Assembly: GCF_018691265.1 (NCBI RefSeq)
Contig: NW_024881324.1
Location: 8,931,730-8,995,729, forward strand
Length of the DNA: 64,000 nucleotides
Reading direction: 5' to 3'
Source of the DNA: Tyto alba
Lineage: Eukaryota > Chordata > Aves > Strigiformes > Tytonidae
Position 1 is the first letter of the stretch, and each line of letters starts with the position of its first letter. Made by a program: the position numbers and the translations under genes. Shown here piece by piece: positions 29,236 through 41,043 of this stretch. The notes beneath the pieces were generated by a model. The model searched no databases and was not told the DNA's origin. It saw only the letters and a list, made by a program, of their open reading frames with translations.

Positions 29236-30130
29236 TTGTCCCTTCAAAACAAACAACTAAAACCACAGCGGCAGTTCAAGTTACTCACTGTGCTTTATCA
29301 TAAAAGTACATGATTAAGATCATACAAGCTGTTGAAGGTACTAGTAAGGTCATGAGTTCAGTGTCTGTAGGGCTTCATTTACATCCAAAATGGGGAGGTG
29401 GGGTTGTGTTCACATGCAGCAGCGTGGGCATTTCCCCATTTGGGGCGTCAGCTGACCCACCAAACGGCTCGGCTGTCTCGGGGCAAGCTCCAAAGCCCGA
29501 CAGCATTAACTCAGCTCTGACCTATTTGCTGTGCTTGCACTTGCTTAACTCACAGCTCTGGCTTTCTGTCCCACTTCCACCCTACACTCCTCCTTTTGCT
29601 TCTGGCACATCTGTTACTCCCAACATGTAGGGTGGGAGCATGGAGAATTTCCACCCCTTTTTTGATACTTTTTTCCAAGGATGGACGTAAAACTGGGCTC
29701 TCGGCATTTTCTGTGGAGCTTATCTCACACTTCTCTTCCAGAATGCTTCCTCCGGTACCTATAGGTTATTCCTTGATCACCAGGATGTCCCACCAGCTTA
29801 TCAGCTGATACTAGAGGAGCAGGAGCAACTCTCTAGCTGTCAGAGCTTTGGGGCTGTGACGTTAGGGGTTCACCTCTTTTGTAAGCTTTGGTCCCCAGAG
29901 CCAAAAGTGGCATCTCAGAAGTTCCAGCTTCCTACCAGAGCCGCTGCAGGGGCATCTCCCAGGGGCAGGGGCTGTAAACGTCCCCCATTTCTGTAATTTT
30001 TCTCTGAAGAACGGCCCATCAAGTGCTCACGCTCTCGGGAGCAGTGTTCCCATCTCTGCAGGGCTGTTGAACCACTGTAAGTGGGGCTGCCTTTGCAGTC
30101 AGCTCTCTGCTAGCAAAACATGATGCTCAA

Positions 30131-30229
30131 GCATGAATTAACAGGGCGCACGTGTGTGAACTGATGGGGCATTCACACATAAATCAATTGGACTCGCATG
30201 CGTGAACCAGATGGGCGCTCGTGCCCGAC
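30131..30229 (+). repeat. Degenerate ~23 bp tandem array, cluster 2
   Basis: Four copies of the same unit as 28388-28570, in the same orientation: gaattaacagggcgcacgtg, actgatggggcattcacaca, atcaattggactcgcatgcg and accagatgggcgctcgtgcc. They are separated from cluster 1 by about 1.6 kb that contains the 70 bp array. Confidence 0.7.
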
Positions 30230-31885
30230 TGCAGTAAACCCTGCATTTCTTACCCACTACAGCATGCAGCGCTCTTCAGCTGGCGGGACCTGGGAGGTAA
30301 AATTTGCACTGGATTCCCCACATCCCAGCCATATGCTGTCTCTCACAATCTCACGGGAAACTCCCAGGGGGTTGGGCCAAGCTGAACCTCCCAACTTTGT
30401 CAGGAGCAGGTGGGCACGGCTGAAAAAACAAGGTGCAGAATGGTAGCGTGACCAGTGTCGGTGTTATGGGCCAGGCCTTCCCTTCCTGCTGGCACTGGAG
30501 CTGAAAAAAGCGTGGTGACTCCCCACAGCACAGGCCCCACAACGCGCCGGTGAGCCCCGGGCGGTCGGCTGGGTGTCAGGGGTATGTAGGTTTTCCATTG
30601 GCCACTTATTACAGTGTTTATTTTAAGAGTTTCAAGAAAGAGTCAATTACTCATCAGACGTAGGGAGATTAATCATGGTTCCTTATTCACACGGCATATT
30701 AACACTTCTCCTTTATTGTCTCCCTCGGGCTTTGACCTCACATTTAAACTAACAGAATGAAATATAGCCAAGCTCACACTGAAGTACCTCCACATAGCTG
30801 CTGTTGCTGCTGTTAATGATTTGCAAATGGAGCCTCCACACAGGCATGCCCTTTCCTTCTTGCACTATCTCCTAGACAACTTGTTTAAGGAAGACGTAAA
30901 TAAAGCCACAGTTACAACAATGACAGATCCCTGCTGCGTCTTCTGCTTCCATTGCATAGGGGAGAAGGAGAGCAATCCCCTCTCCCCTCCGCATTTCTCT
31001 TAGACCCCCCCCTACCCAAGGCCCACCTCTCCAAAGGAGCTGGTGTGCCGTGCAGAACAAGCTTGCTCGAAAGCCCAGTGAGGTCAGCTGGTGATGGGGG
31101 AACTCTGCTGCAGGAGGAATTGCCGAGCATGAGCCTGGGGAGAGCTGAAGGGGAAGGAGTGAAAGTTACTTGCCTGGATTCTTCCACGGTGTAACTCTTA
31201 AGCTGTGCTTTTGGGAACTGCGCAGTCCGTGCTGGCATGCGCCTGTACCTGACGGTACTCACAGCACTGCTGTTTTTTTCTGGCCTTTTTGCCTGGCTCT
31301 GAACTGTGCTAGCTCACCTTTTAGCTTCAGGGGACAGCTCTGCAGCACGTTTCTGTAACAGGTTTCCCACTCCATGTCTGTGGGCTCTGGCGAATCGGGC
31401 TGGTAGGGGACAGCCAGAGCATTTCCGTCTGTGTCTGGTCAGTGATGTGGGACTGAGCCCAGGGGCTGTGAAGCCTCTGCAGAGCTGTGCTGAGTGGTGC
31501 CTCCTGAGAATCGGCGCCGACATTCCTGTAGGTGGCTTGAGCCTGGCCTCTCCTTACAGTTTAAAGCCTGCAGCTCTCGGGGTCAAATTTAACTTTCAGT
31601 AAACCTGGAAGCTTCACTTGTAGGCAGATGGCGCAGGGGAGGAAGGGGCAGAGCTGTAAATACACTCATGGAATACTGGGGTATCTACAGGGTTTGTGTG
31701 CTTCTCGTTCCCAGCATTGATGGTGACTGGAGTTGAGGCATTTCAGTGCTTAAAAGCAGCAGCAGCAGAGCAAGGAATAAAGCGGGTGGGGGACGTGCAG
31801 AGTATTAAGCTCCACATTGCTCCAGTAAACTACACTATTACGTTTCGCATCTGGACGTAAATGCAGTAACCAATCTCTTCTCCAG

Positions 31886-32066
31886 GGCTTCGGAGGGCAG
31901 AACTGTGGAGGTCCCGTACAGAGGGGACGTGGAACTCACCATCCTGGACATCCTCGGCGGGCTGCGCTCCACCTGCACCTACGTGGGAGCTGCCAAACTC
32001 AAGGAACTGAGCAGGAGAACGACGTTTATCCGGGTCACCCAGCAGCACAGCCAGGTCTTCTCTTAG
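31886..32066 (+). CDS. GMPR: GMPR terminal coding exon (residues 286-345 and stop)
   Basis: The acceptor is caatctcttctccag. The exon reads [16 protein letters not shown], then [21 protein letters not shown], and ends [11 protein letters not shown] with TAG at 32064-32066. Glu289, the partner of Thr188 in the catalytic dyad, is the GAG codon at 31893-31895. The C-terminus (VTQQH.-VFS) matches GMPR1, whereas GMPR2 ends a few residues later with an EAC-type tail. Total length projected on the human numbering is 345 residues, the normal length. Codon usage is visibly more GC-rich here than in the 5' exons. Confidence 0.96.
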
Positions 32067-33262
32067 CCCAGGCCTGGGGGGCTGGAGAGGGAGGGGTGGG
32101 GGAGAGGAGCAGGAAGGGCTGCTGGTTTGATTTGCTTTCTCCTCCATGTTGTGTTAGTGGCAAACTCTCCTCTCTCTCAGAAGGGCAGCGTGGCAGCCAC
32201 TGGCGGGGCTGTGGCTGGGAACTGGAAGGCGAAGGTCGTGCAATTTAACACAGTGCCATTGGTTCAAAATGCAATAGCCTCATCTTTTATTGTCGTGCCT
32301 ATTTTATTTTTTAATCAGCACTTCCTCACCTGTTTTTTTCCCCCCTCTGATAAATAGCTGTTGAAACCTCAGTTAATAAGGAATTGGCTTGTACAGACAG
32401 GGCTGCTACGCCCGCACACGCACACGCGTTCCCTTTTTTAAGACTGACCTGTCAGCTACCGCCGCTTCTGGCAATGCACCCTCCAGAAACTGCAGGCTGG
32501 GAGGAAAAAAAAAAGATGCAGGGAATTGCATGGAGAAATCAAAAATCAAATTCTCTTAATCTTTGTTCTGGCAAAAGAATGGCTGTTTGTGGCAGGGCTG
32601 CCAGCCTGCAGCATGTCAGAGGTGGCTGGTGGCTGAGGCCTGGCTACTGGTGACTTCCTACTGTGATGGTAAAAATGCCAGCTCTCCTTCACTCTCAGTT
32701 CGCGGGGCTGGTACTGCCACTCTTACTTAAATCTCCCTGTTCAATGGACAGAGAAGCTGGCACTGAATGTAGCAAACCCATGCTGTCCCCCGGCCCTCAG
32801 CTGTGGAGATCATTTGGGAGAAAATGTCCCAGAGCTTGCCTGCTTTTTCGTGCATGCAGTTATCGAATTACCTGGGTTCCTGCTTTTACCTGCTCTCTGT
32901 AAACAGATTTGTAAGACACTGAGACTCAGCAACAGTATTCCCACCAAGGGGGTTGGTTCCTCTGCAGCCCTGCCCGTTCCCCTGCCTGTTCAAATCCATT
33001 TAGCAAAGGTGTAAAACTGCTGTGCTGTGCATTATCTCTGGCCAGGTGACTGAGGCCGGAGGGATCAAATTCGCTGCTGGTTGTTTGGTACCACTCCTCT
33101 GCAGCCCTTGACACCATGAAAAGCAAAAGAGAGCTGTTGGCAGAACAGCCCGACTGCAAGACACTGGTAGGCCGAGGTGGAGTTAAAGCCTTTGCTCTTA
33201 AGGCAGTAATGAATGTTTAAGACTCTGGGTAACACTTTAATAAAGTGTAATGGCCCGCTAAT
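32067..33262 (+). other. GMPR: GMPR 3' untranslated region (approximate end)
   Basis: This runs from the stop codon to about 20 nt past the first canonical AATAAA (33239-33244). The end is a prediction; the UTR could be longer or use a non-canonical signal. It contains an A/T-rich middle around 32280-32360. Confidence 0.5.
33239..33244 (+). promoter_or_regulatory. GMPR: Candidate GMPR polyadenylation signal AATAAA
   Basis: First AATAAA after the GMPR stop on the + strand (context ctttaataaagtg), 1.17 kb downstream. The sequence just downstream (gtgtaatgg) is only weakly GT-rich, so this is tentative. Confidence 0.4.
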
Positions 33263-34410
33263 TAATTGATAAAACACAATGAAATTTCTTTCGAAATACA
33301 CGTTGCATCCACATGAACAGCACAGCAGCTCGTTATGATAAATGATGTAAAAGTGAGCACCAATGAATTAATAATGCTTGGCCACTTACTTTAAAGTGCT
33401 GCTGAGATCGCAGTACAGTTAACATTACTTCGGTACTTTGGAGTCTGACTTTCCCCTCCTGTAGATACCTGTGGAAAGAGGCAGGCTTCCTTTGAAAAGC
33501 AAACGAGTGATCTGTAGGAAGAGGAATAGCAAGGAGAAACTCTAGAATTAAACCCGTATGCTGGACTGCTCAAAAAGCCCTGCACAAGGATTGGTACGAC
33601 TGACCGTGCTGAGGAGCAAATCTAGGCCACAGGCTGATCCCTGGCGGTTCTGCAGCGTGCTGTGCACGTCAGAAGCAGCACAGAGTGTCTCCTAAACAGC
33701 TGCTGTTTTAAATGGCTTCCATTTAACAGGCAGGGCATGACTGTGGTGCGTCCCCCTTCCTCTGCTTTGGAGGTGAGCGCCTTCACGCGAGCACAGGTTA
33801 CGCTTGTGCTGGCTTTAAGGACCACCGGCCCTGCCCACAGCTCGAAAAGCACCCTGGGCGCGGGGGAGAGGCGGGCCTGGAGCTCCGTTCCCTCCAGCCA
33901 GAACCGGGCAGCTTTACCCCGAGCCCTGCGGTGGGCCACGGGCCTGCCCCAGCCCGGGGAACGGGCGGCACTGCTGCTCTGCACCGGTACGGCTGCGGGG
34001 GGGTCACCGCTCCTTTTTTCAGATGGGACGTGAAGGGCAGGGTTGTACGAAGGCAGAGGAAGAGCTCAGGCAGGCGTGGGGCCTGAGCACAGCCGTGTCT
34101 CCACGCTCGTGCCTTCAGACGTGGGAAGGGCAGCAGCCCGCTGGGCTCCCGCCTTGCTCCCGCTAGCGCTTTTCTACCTTTTTTTTTTAGCTGCATTTCT
34201 AAATGGAATTTAATACGTAGCCACATACAAAAAAAAAAATATCTATATTTGTAAACATTTTTTTAAAAAGATCATCGGCACACTGAACCGAGCAGCTTCA
34301 CGCCGTGTCTGCAGCACTGTTTCTTCCCCAGCGGGCAGGCTGGGGAGGGGGCTGCCTCTCCGCCTCCCACCGGGCAGGCTGCCCAATTCCCCAGCCAGCC
34401 CAGCACCCAC

Positions 34411-34440
34411 CTGCCCTCCCCTGCCCTCCCCTCCCCTCCC
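34411..34440 (-). other. G-quadruplex-forming tract (- strand)
   Basis: CCCTCCCC-type runs on the + strand give six or more G-runs of 3-4 on the - strand separated by one- or two-base spacers. It lies between the two convergent genes. Confidence 0.6.
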
Positions 34441-34879
34441 ACACCTACCCCTGACGGGCCAGTGACTCACAGGAAAGGATGGGGATGGGCTGAGCTTAAG
34501 TTGACCCTCGAATTCTCCAGGCTGTGAAGGACATGGACACTAAGAATGGTTGCTGACACAGCTTTGACTTAGGGCATTTGGTTTTCTAAAGAGCAGCTCT
34601 TACCATCATTTTGTTAAGCAGCACGTTTGCTTTAATTTTCTCCCTCTCTCCGAAGCGAGCAGGTGATAGAAATTGGCTGAACTGGTGGCTAAACTGGGTG
34701 TTAAAGGAGGGCTCAAGCTCGCCTTTTTTCCATTTTGCAGCATGTCTGCATCTCGCCCAAAGTTCTATGCGAGTTTTGTTCGGGGCTAACCTTCAACTAT
34801 GTCAGTGCTCGCCATTCACACGGTACACGTCCGGCTCTCAGGCTGCAAACCAAAAAAAAAAAAAAAAGACGAGCTGGGG

Positions 34880-36060
34880 CCCTCCCAGACCGCCCAGTCC
34901 TCTGCTCGTAGGAGTTGCCCTCTCCTCCCCTTGGCCCCGGGTGCTGTGCCCTGCTCGAGCCCGCCGAGACGGGCCGAGCAGGGACCACAACCCCCCAACA
35001 ACTGCCTCGTGCCATTTGGGGACCTACCTCACCTGCCCACGTAACCGGGCTCCCCGTCACTCAGTGGCCTCCTGCGGGAAGCGCCGTCCCTCAGCGCTTC
35101 GCCCGGGGTGACTGTGCGCAGCCTCGGCCTTCCTCGGCCCCACCACCCCACCGCCCTGCCCAGAGGGGCGCCCGGGCACCCCCGCCGCCGGGCCGTCGTT
35201 AGGTCGAGCACCCAAGAGCAATGTGGAGGTTTGGCCGGCCGGCTCTGCAGCGATGGAGCTGAACCTACACGCAGGGGTGCGGAAAAGTTGCAGCATTAAG
35301 GGAACCCCTGCAGAGCGCGTCCGGCTCTTCTTTGGCCGTGCCCTCCTGCGCAGCTTGCGCCTCACCTCAGGGCATGCCGGGGGTGAATGCAGGATGGGGC
35401 CACCCCGTAAATACCAGGAGTTGTAAGCAGGGGCAGGAGGAGCCTCTGCTTACGTCTGGGGGAGCTTTTCCCACACAAACTGTGCCCGGGTCTTCCTTTC
35501 AGCTGGTCAGAAGCGGGGGGAGGAAGGATGGGGGCGAGCAAGGAACACAGCAGCGATTAGCCAAGCGCCACCGTGCTGGGACGGGGGCTGGTGTTTGTCA
35601 GGCACGGGCACAGTGAGAGTTTGAAGCCTTTTCTGAACCCAGCGCTCCCTGGTTTATACCGACAGAGCTCCGCAGAGCAGCCTTGCTGCTACAGCTTTTC
35701 TGTAGTGTCCATCCATCACCGCCTCCCACCCCTCCAGCTGGGGGGCTGTTGCTTTTTAGTTGCTAATATTAATTTTACACCAAGAGTTCTTTGTTGGAGC
35801 TGCGAGGGCTCCGGCAACCAGTGCCGGGTTTGGCCTTGTTTAGGTAGAAGAGAAAAAAAAAAAAAAAAACAAACGCAAAGCCAAGGCCCAGGAGCAGCAG
35901 TTTGCCTTCCACAGCGGGCAGAGCGGGCAGGCAGGAGAGGGCAGGGCCCTTCCCCGCGGGCAGGTCTCGGCACAGCTCCGCACCCCTGAACACAGCACGG
36001 GGCCCCCCCGCAGCCTGCGCGGCGCTTGTGGTCGTTGAAGGGAGCCCTCCCAGCCTTTAC
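34880..36060. other. CpG-rich block between convergent genes
   Basis: Markedly GC-rich with frequent CpG (for example cgcccgggcacccccgccgc at about 35168), in contrast to the AT-rich 3' UTR of ATXN1 alongside. It could be a CpG island with promoter activity for an unannotated non-coding RNA, or simply a GC-rich avian intergenic segment. No ORF with recognisable motifs. Confidence 0.5.
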
Positions 36061-36390
36061 ACTGTCTACCCGTTGAGGTTTTCATGCACAAATAAGTAAT
36101 TCAGAGTCCAAAACTCCTCGGTGTTGCTTCTGTGTAATCGGCCAAAAAGAGCCGGTGAGCGTTCGCTGTTCTCCTGCCCCACTCGGCCCCACTGGGCCCC
36201 GCTGCGATGGCGAGCGAGCGAGCGCTGGCATTTCAAGGGTTTGAAAGTTGTAAATGGAAGGGGTTTGTTATGCAATAAAGAGCTTCTCTCTGATGAAGAG
36301 GGCGTTATGGCCATGGACGGGTACGTGCCTGCTTCTGCGTCGTCGCGAGTAAAAGCCAACACTCTCAAATGTGTTGCCAAAGGCGGGGGG

Positions 36391-36424
36391 TGTGCGTGTG
36401 CGCGTGTGCGTGTGTGTGTGTGTG
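36391..36424 (+). repeat. (TG)n/(CG) microsatellite
   Basis: Alternating purine-pyrimidine run of TG with interspersed CG, about 80 nt beyond the predicted ATXN1 cleavage site. Confidence 0.9.
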
Positions 36425-36521
36425 ATTAAATTGGGCAAATTACTTCCCTAGGAAAGAAGTTCCCTCCCATTCAGCCCTAACGCATAAAGACAAAACACAC
36501 GTTTGCAATTGGCACTGTTAT

Positions 36522-36527
36522 TTTATT
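36522..36527 (-). promoter_or_regulatory. ATXN1: ATXN1 polyadenylation signal AATAAA
   Basis: On the - strand the order is AATAAA, then about 15-20 nt, then a GT/T-rich element (gtgtgttttgtcttta, 36501-36485). This is a textbook vertebrate poly(A) site. Cleavage is expected near 36500-36508. Another AATAAA lies 95 nt upstream in the transcript (36617-36622) and could be an alternative. Confidence 0.7.
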
Positions 36528-36787
36528 AGTACGAGTATACTGAAACAATAAACTTGTACTGGTATACAGACAATTTCTTTAAAACAATTTTGTTCAAATT
36601 TTGAATCAAACATTGTTTTATTATAATAATGAAATAATTTCTACCTAGAAAACCTGCAAGCACCATCAAAGAAAGGGACCATAAAATTCAATAAACAGAC
36701 GCGAGTGTATCCTACAAATAGACACACCACCATTAGAAAATAGAATATGAATTCTTCCATTTTTTTTAATATTTGTTTTAAAAAAGC

Positions 36788-36795
36788 TAGTGCAA
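36788..36795 (-). promoter_or_regulatory. ATXN1: miR-130/301 family 8mer match in ATXN1 3' UTR
   Basis: The + strand TAGTGCAA gives UUGCACUA in the mRNA, a full 8mer for the AGUGCAA seed. miR-130 is an established regulator of human ATXN1. Confidence 0.6.
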
Positions 36796-36918
36796 GTACA
36801 ATATTTTACACTGGAATTACAGAGAGTATGCACGCATATGGAAAAAAGTTCTCCTGTCACAATAAAAGCTCTTAACTATGTCTGTATGCACTTAAAATCT
36901 TCTCCTCTTTTCAATAAG

Positions 36919-36925
36919 GTGCAAA
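36919..36925 (-). promoter_or_regulatory. ATXN1: miR-19 7mer-m8 match in ATXN1 3' UTR
   Basis: The + strand GTGCAAA gives UUUGCAC in the mRNA, complementary to the miR-19 seed. Confidence 0.5.
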
Positions 36926-37085
36926 ACGTTATTCCCTCCCTATTTCTCCTTTGTACTGGCCATGTCAGCTCAATTTCTCCCCAACACAAAGCTGCGATAT
37001 CCCTTTTACTGGGCCTACACTAGGAACTACACTGGAAGTGTGATTTGCAACAACCCTCATTAGTAATACCAGACGAATTAAGGAG

Positions 37086-37113
37086 AAAAAAAAAAAAAAA
37101 AAAAAAAAAAAAA
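37086..37113 (+). repeat. Poly-A run (U28 in ATXN1 mRNA)
   Basis: Homopolymer of about 28 A on the + strand, within the ATXN1 3' UTR. Confidence 0.9.
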
Positions 37114-37253
37114 GACATTAAAAACTACCACTGTAGAATGGCTAAACCTTACCCCGGCACGGCCAAGCGCCGCTGCCGGCTGCCGGGAGCGGTGACATAG
37201 CTAGTACAAAATGATTTTCAGTAGCTCACCCGAACTGAAAAAGGTTGGGAAAT

Positions 37254-37275
37254 CCCCCCCCACCCCCCCACCCCC
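37254..37275 (-). other. ATXN1: G-rich tract in ATXN1 3' UTR
   Basis: Cytosine runs of 8, 8 and 5 separated by single A on the + strand give GGGGG-U-GGGGGGGG type runs in the mRNA, capable of forming a quadruplex. Confidence 0.6.
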
Positions 37276-37331
37276 TTTTTTGTAACACTGCGAAAAGAAC
37301 AGTGTTCAACAAGTTAATATATTATTCCAAC

Positions 37332-37378
37332 AAAAAAAAAAAAAAAAAAAAAAAAAAGGAAAAAAAAAAAAAAAAAAA
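37332..37378 (+). repeat. Poly-A run interrupted by GG
   Basis: About 26 A, GG, then about 19 A on the + strand. Poly-U in the ATXN1 mRNA. Confidence 0.9.
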
Positions 37379-38971
37379 GAGCAAATACATACATTAGTGA
37401 GTTTCAACATTAGCTGACTGTCGTGAAGAGCCGTATCTACGCCTTAACAGGTTAGTAACTTCGCTACGAGGCCAGCCCGACGGCCAGGCAGAAGACCCGG
37501 GCCGAGCCACCCGCAGCCGCCCCCGGCCCGTTTCTGCCCTCAGCTACGCGGAGCCAAACCCGACCGACTCGGACAGGGGTTCTGCAGAGCGCCTTCAAAG
37601 GGAGGGGGCGTGGGTCCCGGATTTGTAAAGCAACCGAACCGCCAGGGCGGGATCCCCTCGCCGGCTGGCGGGGAGGGAGCGACGGCGCGGCGCTGCCCGG
37701 GGGGCCGGCGGTCCCCACGGCGGCTCCGCGCCCGCCGAGGAGCTGGGCCCTGAAGGTTCTGCTCCTCAGCAATGCCGAAGTACAGCAACGACAGCTTCAA
37801 CGAGTGACTAGCGCTCGCTGCAAACAACACTTCCGATGCATGCCTACTGCGTGGTCGAGGGAAAGGGCAAAGGAGCTTTGACCGCTCAAAATAGAAGTGA
37901 ACAAAAAAGAAACAACCTTGGATGAAGCCTCCATAAAATCCTCAGTGGAAGACTTGAGTCCTTTCAGCTAACGACAAGAAAAAACCTACAGAAACCTTAG
38001 AGACTGTTATTGTAGAAATACTACCAGTTGGCTGAATGCACTTCATCGTAACGCAGCTGGGGCTGGTTTTCCGAGCGCCCCGGGGGTCGCTTGGCCGGGG
38101 CGAATCTTCCTGCCCCGTGTGCCTGCGGGACCGAAGCTTGGGTTACCTCCGGGGAGGGGGACGGGGGCAGCCTGAAACTTCACCCGCTCCGCCCTGCCGC
38201 CGGCTCCCAGCTGCCCAGCTCAATCTTTGGACGGGAAAAGGACCCTCTCCTCGGAAACTGCCTCGGGATCCTCTCCTTTTGGCTTCGGAAAAACACCGGT
38301 CTCGCCACGGGTCAAGACCGTCGCTGGAAACGTGCGGTGTGTGACTGACCGCTCCCCGCGCAGCGGTGGGGGAGAGGGGGGCAGTGACAGGGGCTGGAAG
38401 GCCGGGGCCGCCTCGGGCACCGCGCTGCCGCCAGCGCCGGGCTAGGATCCCTTGTTAGAAGCACTTCTTGCTCGGGGTTATACTCTTTGGGTTTCGTCTG
38501 GAACAGGAAGCGCTGAAAAAAAAAAACGTGGAACAGCATCCCGGAGAGAGGGGGGAAAAAAAAAAGAAAAAAAAAAAGAAAACCAAAACAAAACAAAACC
38601 AAACCCAAACAACTAAACGGGACCGAAAGGCTTGAGGGCCCTCAGCCCCGGCCCCGGCCTGTGGGCTGCCAGGGGCTCCCCTGGCGCAGGCGCGAGGGAC
38701 TTAAAGCCAAAATACAGCCGGAGAGTGAGGCTCCGGCTCTGCGCGGTAGCCACCCTTTGAAGCGCCCAGTAGCTGCACTCAAGAATTGCTGCTCCAAGGT
38801 GTATTTTCAGCACAGGAATAAACAGTGTGAAGCGTGACTCCATTCCCCAGAAATGGGACCCATGTGATACGAACAGAAAATTAAGCACAGTTGTTCTTTA
38901 AGAGCCTTTTAAGTAATAATTCTTCCTGGCCAAAGCCAATACAAATCAGATCATCTAGACATGACATTTTC

Positions 38972-38979
38972 TATATACA
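38972..38979 (-). promoter_or_regulatory. ATXN1: Pumilio response element match in ATXN1 3' UTR
   Basis: The + strand TATATACA gives UGUAUAUA in the mRNA, fitting UGUANAUA. Human ATXN1 mRNA is a known PUM1 target. One site in an AT-rich UTR could be chance. Confidence 0.4.
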
Positions 38980-39451
38980 AAAAACATGTAACTTTCAACC
39001 TTTCTCTGCTTTTGTATTTAAAAACTTTTTTTTTTTTTTTTTTTTACAAACAAGGTATGAAACTCACTGTTCAAACAGAGCCATCTCTTTTTCAAACACT
39101 GAATGAATCATTCCAACATTCATTTTTCTTTTGTGCAATTTTTTAAAACGTTACCTGTACTCCTCAATGTGAGTGCTTCAAAAAAAGTTTCTATTTTTAA
39201 TAAGCTTCTCAAATTAGGTTTACATCAAAAAATATTCCCACAAGGTATAGTGCTACAAGAAAAGATCCTATCAGTAAAGGTAACACATCTGAAGCGAGGT
39301 CGTCTATGTAAAAGAAATTGAACTCTGGAGTAGAGGTGTGCAACGCGTTTGGAATTTCCCTATCGACACAAAGCAAGGCTGTCCTCAGGACAGGGAATCA
39401 ACTGGACACGTAGGCATATGCGTAAAAAAAACATTCACACATATTTATTTG

Positions 39452-39459
39452 TGTGCAAA
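39452..39459 (-). promoter_or_regulatory. ATXN1: miR-19 8mer match in ATXN1 3' UTR
   Basis: The + strand TGTGCAAA gives UUUGCACA in the mRNA, a full 8mer. Confidence 0.55.
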
Positions 39460-40124
39460 CAGACACTTCTGTCTGAGGGTGTGTGTGCACGTATGCTTAT
39501 CTGCATCAACTCATTCTCATTTTGCGATCTATTTTGGGATTTGGGGGGGTGGGAGGGCTGGATAAACCAGAGGAAAGGAAATTTCTGCCTGCACTCTGGC
39601 GGTGCGTTCCTCCCCCTCGCTTTTCGCATCAGCACTGGCCAGAGCCCCGAGCGGACTCTGCTGTTACCTGTGGTGATGGGGAGGGAAGAAATGGAAATGA
39701 TTTGTACGAGCGCGTGTCCCGCTTTGCCACTTCTCGAGTTCCTGGGACAGCAGAAGCGTTTCATCAGGCCAAACCTGCCCCACCCGCCTGGGGCTTCTGC
39801 CCTGGCGAACCTGGACGAACCCCAGGATTTTTCCAGCTGCCTGATTAAGGTCAGGATCTGGCCCTGACTGCACCAAGCTTCAATTTCACAAAGGTTTGTA
39901 CACGTGCTTCACAGCAAGCTCCCGAGCAGCCCTCGGCGGCCAGCCCGGACCCACCATGAGCACGCGTGGAAGTGTTTGCAGAACTGGGTCCCACGACACG
40001 CAGAGCACTGCGCCAAGAGCCCCCTCATTTGAAACAACACTGTTAGTGTTCAAAAATACTGAGGATTCGCTCTCCTTGATACAGGACGTGGGGTTTGTTG
40101 GTTTTTTTTTTGGTTTGTTTTTGC

Positions 40125-40143
40125 TTTTTTTTTTTTTTTTTTT
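40125..40143 (+). repeat. Poly-T run (poly-A in ATXN1 mRNA)
   Basis: T19 on the + strand, an internal A-run in the ATXN1 3' UTR that could mis-prime oligo-dT cDNA and mimic a poly(A) end. Confidence 0.85.
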
Positions 40144-40800
40144 AAGCAGTTGCAAGTATTAACAGAAATTCACCATCTGCTTTTTACTATTGGCAACACA
40201 CTTTAAAAGTAAAATAAATTTCTGCAGAGAGTGAATTTTCATGAAAGCCAACAGCTACAGTTCACGCTGAGCTTGCTGCTTTCGTATTGCAATCTAAGTG
40301 AGACCTACAAAGTTTAAACCATGAGATGCAGGAAATCCAAACTTGTCTGTAACATTGTACATCCCTACTCCAGAGCAGTAAAAGTGCTGCTTCTGGTCAC
40401 ATCAGTGTACCACACATATGCCAGCCCCATCCCTGAGTAAAAGGTGTGAAAGGTTTCTAAATGTTCCTTGATTTAAGGGAAACGAGAGTAGTGATGTCAC
40501 TTCCCCATGCCGAGAAAATGACGGGAACAACAGGTCGAACGAAGCGACAGCGGGACAAAGGAATTAAAGGAATAAAAAAAGGACCGTGTGTATCCCCCCC
40601 CCTCCTCCCCAGGTCTGTGTCTTCGAGGGAAAGCGAGCCCAAGGGCAACGTATGAAATGGTGAAACAGGTCAACAGCGACTCTGATTTGGGTCTCGACCA
40701 GAGGACTCGAGGTAAGTGACATCAAACTCCAATTCCCCGTGATGTGGCCCAGACAAACTGAAACAATGCCTAAGTTAAACACTATAAGGAACAGTCATTT

Positions 40801-40850
40801 TATATATATAGATATATAGATAGATTAGATAGATAGACAGATAGATAGAT
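40801..40850 (+). repeat. TA/GATA microsatellite
   Basis: (TA)5 followed by imperfect GATA and GACA units, then a T11 run, within the ATXN1 3' UTR. Confidence 0.9.
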
Positions 40851-41043
40851 ATTTTTTTTTTTAGAAATCCCTATAAAGAGGTTCTCGTTTTATTTTCATT
40901 TGCCCTGACTAATTTCTTGGTGATTGTATGCGTTTCGTTGTAAACTAAAGAGGCCTGCTACAACAGAAAGAGAAAAAACAAAACAAAAAGACAAAAAGAA
41001 AAAGCAAGCTACTGTCAGTTACTATTGCAAAGTGGAGGCCGCG

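Larger units (their letters stand above)
22335..31885 (+). other. GMPR: GMPR last intron
   Basis: A 9.6 kb intron, the largest in the visible part of the gene. It contains a 5'-truncated CR1 (23788-24706), a T17 run near 25326, a degenerate 23 bp array (28388-28570), a degenerate roughly 70 bp array (28645-29235) and a second patch of the 23 bp family (30131-30229). GC content rises towards the 3' end. Confidence 0.85.
33263..36500. other. GMPR-ATXN1 convergent intergenic region
   Basis: About 3.2 kb between the predicted transcript ends. It holds an AT-rich, TAATTA-containing stretch (33230-33400, partly before this interval), a C-rich tract at 34411-34440, a CpG-rich block at about 34880-36060 and a (TG)n microsatellite at 36391-36424. 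No gene is recognised. Confidence 0.6.

Noticed and set aside
36274..36279. AATAAA on the + strand as the GMPR poly(A) signal
   Set aside because: It would make a 4.2 kb 3' UTR through the CpG-rich gap. The signal at 33239 is nearer, though neither is proven.
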